Below are positions 61,867 to 64,000 of a DNA stretch of 64,000 nt, one piece after another. The position numbers were made by a program, and so were the translations under genes. This DNA comes from Thermoanaerobaculia bacterium (GTDB lineage Bacteria > Acidobacteriota > Thermoanaerobaculia > Multivoradales > JAIOJS01). The notes below the pieces were generated by a model, which was not told the origin of the DNA, did no database searches, and worked only from the letters and a program-made list of their open reading frames with translations. Location of the stretch: positions 116,677 through 180,676 of the forward strand of contig JAUIDB010000007.1 of assembly GCA_030429235.1 (NCBI GenBank), given 5' to 3'. Within the stretch, counting starts at the first letter, position 1; each line of letters starts with the position of its first letter.

Positions 61867-64000
61867 TCAAGCGTCCTCCTTTCGGGTGAACCAAGCGTAG
61901 ACGGTGGGCAGCACCAGCAACGTCAGCAGAGTCGACGTGACGAGCCCTCCGATGACCACCGTCGCCAGGGGTCGCTGCACTTCGGCCCCGGCGCTCGTGG
62001 CGAGCGCCATCGGGACGAAACCGAACGAAGCCACGAGCGCCGTCATCAGGACCGGCCGGAGGCGAACCAACGCCCCCTCCCGGGCTGCCTCTGCCGCCGA
62101 AGCGCCGTGCTGCCGGCGTTCGACGACGTAGGAGATCAGCACGACTCCGTTGAGGACCGCGATGCCGAAGAGGGCGATGAAGCCGACGCCGGCCGAGATC
62201 GAGAACGGGTAGCCGCGGATCTCCAGGGCCAAGAGGCCTCCGGTGATCGCAAGTGGCACGTTGAGGTAGATCAGAGCCGCCAGCCGCGCCGACCCGAAGG
62301 TCGTGTAGAGGAGGAGGAAGATCAGCAGCAGAGCCAGCGGAACGAGGACCGCCAGACGCTGGGATGCCGACTCCAGGTTCTCGAACTGTCCGCCCCAGTC
62401 GAGCGTCCAGCCGGCCGGCAGGTCGACACTCTCTTCGACCGCCGCCCGGGCCTCGGCGACGAACGACCCGAGATCCCGGCCCCGGACGTTGGCCTCGACC
62501 GTGATGCGGCGGCTGATGTTCTCCCGGCTGATCTGAGCCGGTCCCTCTTCGATCACGATGTCGGCGACCTGCGAGAGGGGAACGAGCCGAGTCGGCCCGC
62601 CCGGCTCGGCCGGTGGCGCGGCGACCCGGAGGTCCCGGATCTTGTCGAGGTCGCCGCGGACGGAGTCGCCGAATCGCACCTGGAGGAGGAATCGCTTCTG
62701 GCCTTCCAGCACGACCCCGGCGGGCGCTCCCCCGACGGCTTCCACGACCTCGAGGACGTCCTCGGCGTGCACACCGATTCGGGCCGCGGCACGGCGGTCG
62801 ACGCGCACCCGCATCATCGGGAGCCCCGTGGTCTGCTCGGCTTTCACGTCGGCGGCGCCGGGGATCCCCGAGAGCTCCCGCACGACTTCGTCCGCTTTCG
62901 TCTTCAGAAGAGCGAGATCGTCGCCGTAGATCTGGACGGCGACGTCGGACCGGACACCCGAGATCAGCTCCGACACCCGCAGCTCGATCGGCTGGGAGAA
63001 GCTGAAGATCGCTCCGGGAACGCGGCGGTTCATCGTCTCCTCGATCGCCTCGACGAGATCCTCCTTCGAGTCGAAGCGCCACGCTTCCTTCGGCTTCAGA
63101 ATGAGGTAGGTGTCGCTGATCTCGACTCCCATGGGGTCGGTCGCGATCTCCGCTCGTCCGGTGCGCGAGACCACGGTCTCGACCTCCTCGGCGAACTCCT
63201 CCCGGATCACCCGCTCGGCGAGCGTCGAGATCTGATTCGACTGCTCGAGGGAGATCGAGGGCAGGCGCCATATCTGCATGGCGATCGCCCCCTCGTCGAG
63301 GCGGGGAATGAACTCGGTGCCCAGGAAGGGCACGAGAAGGAGGCTCGTCAGGAAGACGCCGAGAGCCACCCCGACGGTCACCTTGCGGTGCCCCAGGGAC
63401 CGGTCGAGGACCGGCACGTAGAGCTTCTTCACCCAGCGGAAGAGGAAGGGCTCCTTCTCCGAGACGTTCTTCAGCAAGAGGCTGGCGAGCACCGGCATCA
63501 GGGTGAGGGCGAGCAGCAGCGACGCAGTGAGTGCGAAGACCACCGTCAGGGCCATCGGCCGGAACATCTTTCCCTCGACGCCGCGCAGGGCGAGGATCGG
63601 CAGGTAGACGATGATGATGATCCCGACCGCGAACACCACCGGCCGGGCCACCTGGTGGGCGGCCTCGCGCACCTTTTCGAGATGCGAGGTCGACCCGTCG
63701 TCCCGGCGCTCGTGGAGCCGCCGGACGATGTTCTCGATCATCACCACCGAACCGTCGACGATGAGGCCGAAGTCGATCGCGCCGAGGCTCATGAGGTTCC
63801 CGGAGATGCCGAGGTTCTTCATGGCGATGAAGGCCGTCAGCATCGAGACGGGGATCGCCGAGGCGACGATCAATCCGCCCCGGAGGTTCCCCAGGAGCAG
63901 GAGCAGAACCACGACGACGAGGAGCCCTCCTTCGGAGAGGTTCTTGACGACCGTGTGGATGGTCCGTCGCACCAGCTCCGTGCGGTCGTAGAAGGGATCG
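61867..64000 (-). CDS. heavy-metal RND transporter (CzcA-like), 5' end outside window
   Basis: The C-terminal ~711 residues of an RND pump; the reading frame is still open at the right edge (DPFYDRTELVRRTIHTVV), so the start lies beyond 64,000. It closely resembles the pump at 9,404: TM4 motif DFGLIVDGSVVMIEN, DEGAIAMQIWRLPSISLE and the same ending GAEVQRPLATVV. That motif set is CzcA-like (divalent cation) rather than CusA-like. It converges on the multicopper oxidase; the 133 bases between them show no clear terminator. Adaptor and outer-membrane genes probably lie to the right. Confidence 0.9.
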   Translation of the reverse strand, partial: DPFYDRTELVRRTIHTVVKNLSEGGLLVVVVLLLLLGNLRGGLIVASAIPVSMLTAFIAMKNLGISGNLMSLGAIDFGLIVDGSVVMIENIVRRLHERRDDGSTSHLEKVREAAHQVARPVVFAVGIIIIVYLPILALRGVEGKMFRPMALTVVFALTASLLLALTLMPVLASLLLKNVSEKEPFLFRWVKKLYVPVLDRSLGHRKVTVGVALGVFLTSLLLVPFLGTEFIPRLDEGAIAMQIWRLPSISLEQSNQISTLAERVIREEFAEEVETVVSRTGRAEIATDPMGVEISDTYLILKPKEAWRFDSKEDLVEAIEETMNRRVPGAIFSFSQPIELRVSELISGVRSDVAVQIYGDDLALLKTKADEVVRELSGIPGAADVKAEQTTGLPMMRVRVDRRAAARIGVHAEDVLEVVEAVGGAPAGVVLEGQKRFLLQVRFGDSVRGDLDKIRDLRVAAPPAEPGGPTRLVPLSQVADIVIEEGPAQISRENISRRITVEANVRGRDLGSFVAEARAAVEESVDLPAGWTLDWGGQFENLESASQRLAVLVPLALLLIFLLLYTTFGSARLAALIYLNVPLAITGGLLALEIRGYPFSISAGVGFIALFGIAVLNGVVLISYVVERRQHGASAAEAAREGALVRLRPVLMTALVASFGFVPMALATSAGAEVQRPLATVVIGGLVTSTLLTLLVLPTVYAWFTRKEDA

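Noticed and set aside
1-64000. CRISPR arrays, insertion sequences, rRNA and tRNA genes
   Set aside because: None seen: no regularly spaced repeat array, no transposase or integrase frame, and no tRNA-like cloverleaf or rRNA stretch.

Overview
The window is GC-rich, gene-dense bacterial DNA from a Gram-negative, TonB-using organism. TPR plus ASPIC/FG-GAP secreted proteins, TonB receptors with carboxypeptidase-like N-terminal domains, a CpeT-like exported protein and many sigma-54 activators together suggest an environmental Acidobacteriota- or deltaproteobacteria-like lineage. This is inference from gene content; no rRNA, tRNA or single-copy phylogenetic marker is present. I see no CRISPR array, transposase or integrase.

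Layout. 1-14 kb: an incomplete TPR/ASPIC protein, a nitrilase-type amidohydrolase, a DUF4142/cupredoxin pair, and a divergent redox locus (di-haem cytochrome and GTP cyclohydrolase I against a SufR-like Fe-S regulator, FAD/NAD reductase and CDGSH protein) built around one palindromic operator. A small heavy-metal RND operon follows, headed by a Cys-rich peptide. 14-22 kb: a KefF/KefB K+ efflux pair, then a four-gene envelope operon (GT2 and ArnT-like GT39 transferases, OmpR-type regulator, kinase) preceded by four 11-bp-phased half-sites. 22-34 kb: an exported nuclease, a CpeT-like protein, an OmpW porin divergent from a NorR-like sigma-54 activator with a textbook promoter/IHF/UAS arrangement, an exported unknown, a second two-component system paralogous to the first, and a TonB receptor. 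34-64 kb: a copper/heavy-metal island opening with an orphan plasmid-type RepA gene and candidate iterons.

In the island, genes at 34,957-46,063 form one minus-strand block (CusC-CusB-CusA-like pump, DUF3347 protein, histidine kinase, NtrC-type regulator, Crp-like regulator, exported unknown). A second minus-strand block at 46,343-52,565 begins with an ECF sigma factor carrying Cys motifs and runs through DUF2933, ICMT-like, YHS/TRASH, DUF5676, AAA ATPase, lycopene-cyclase-domain and CopB-type ATPase genes. A plus-strand block (52,839-61,733) holds a DUF318-type permease, a DUF2231 fusion, an NTF2-like protein, a second Cys-motif ECF sigma factor, a CopA-type ATPase, a TolC-like protein and a multicopper oxidase. 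The window ends inside another RND pump gene.

The most striking feature is a candidate sigma-54 copper/metal regulon. -24/-12 promoters precede the CusC-like gene (46,109-46,123), the first ECF sigma gene (52,615-52,629) and, more weakly, the permease (52,798-52,813). They share an upstream CTTGCAGA-N2-4-CGAGAG element at the distance expected for binding of the NtrC-type regulator encoded in the first block.
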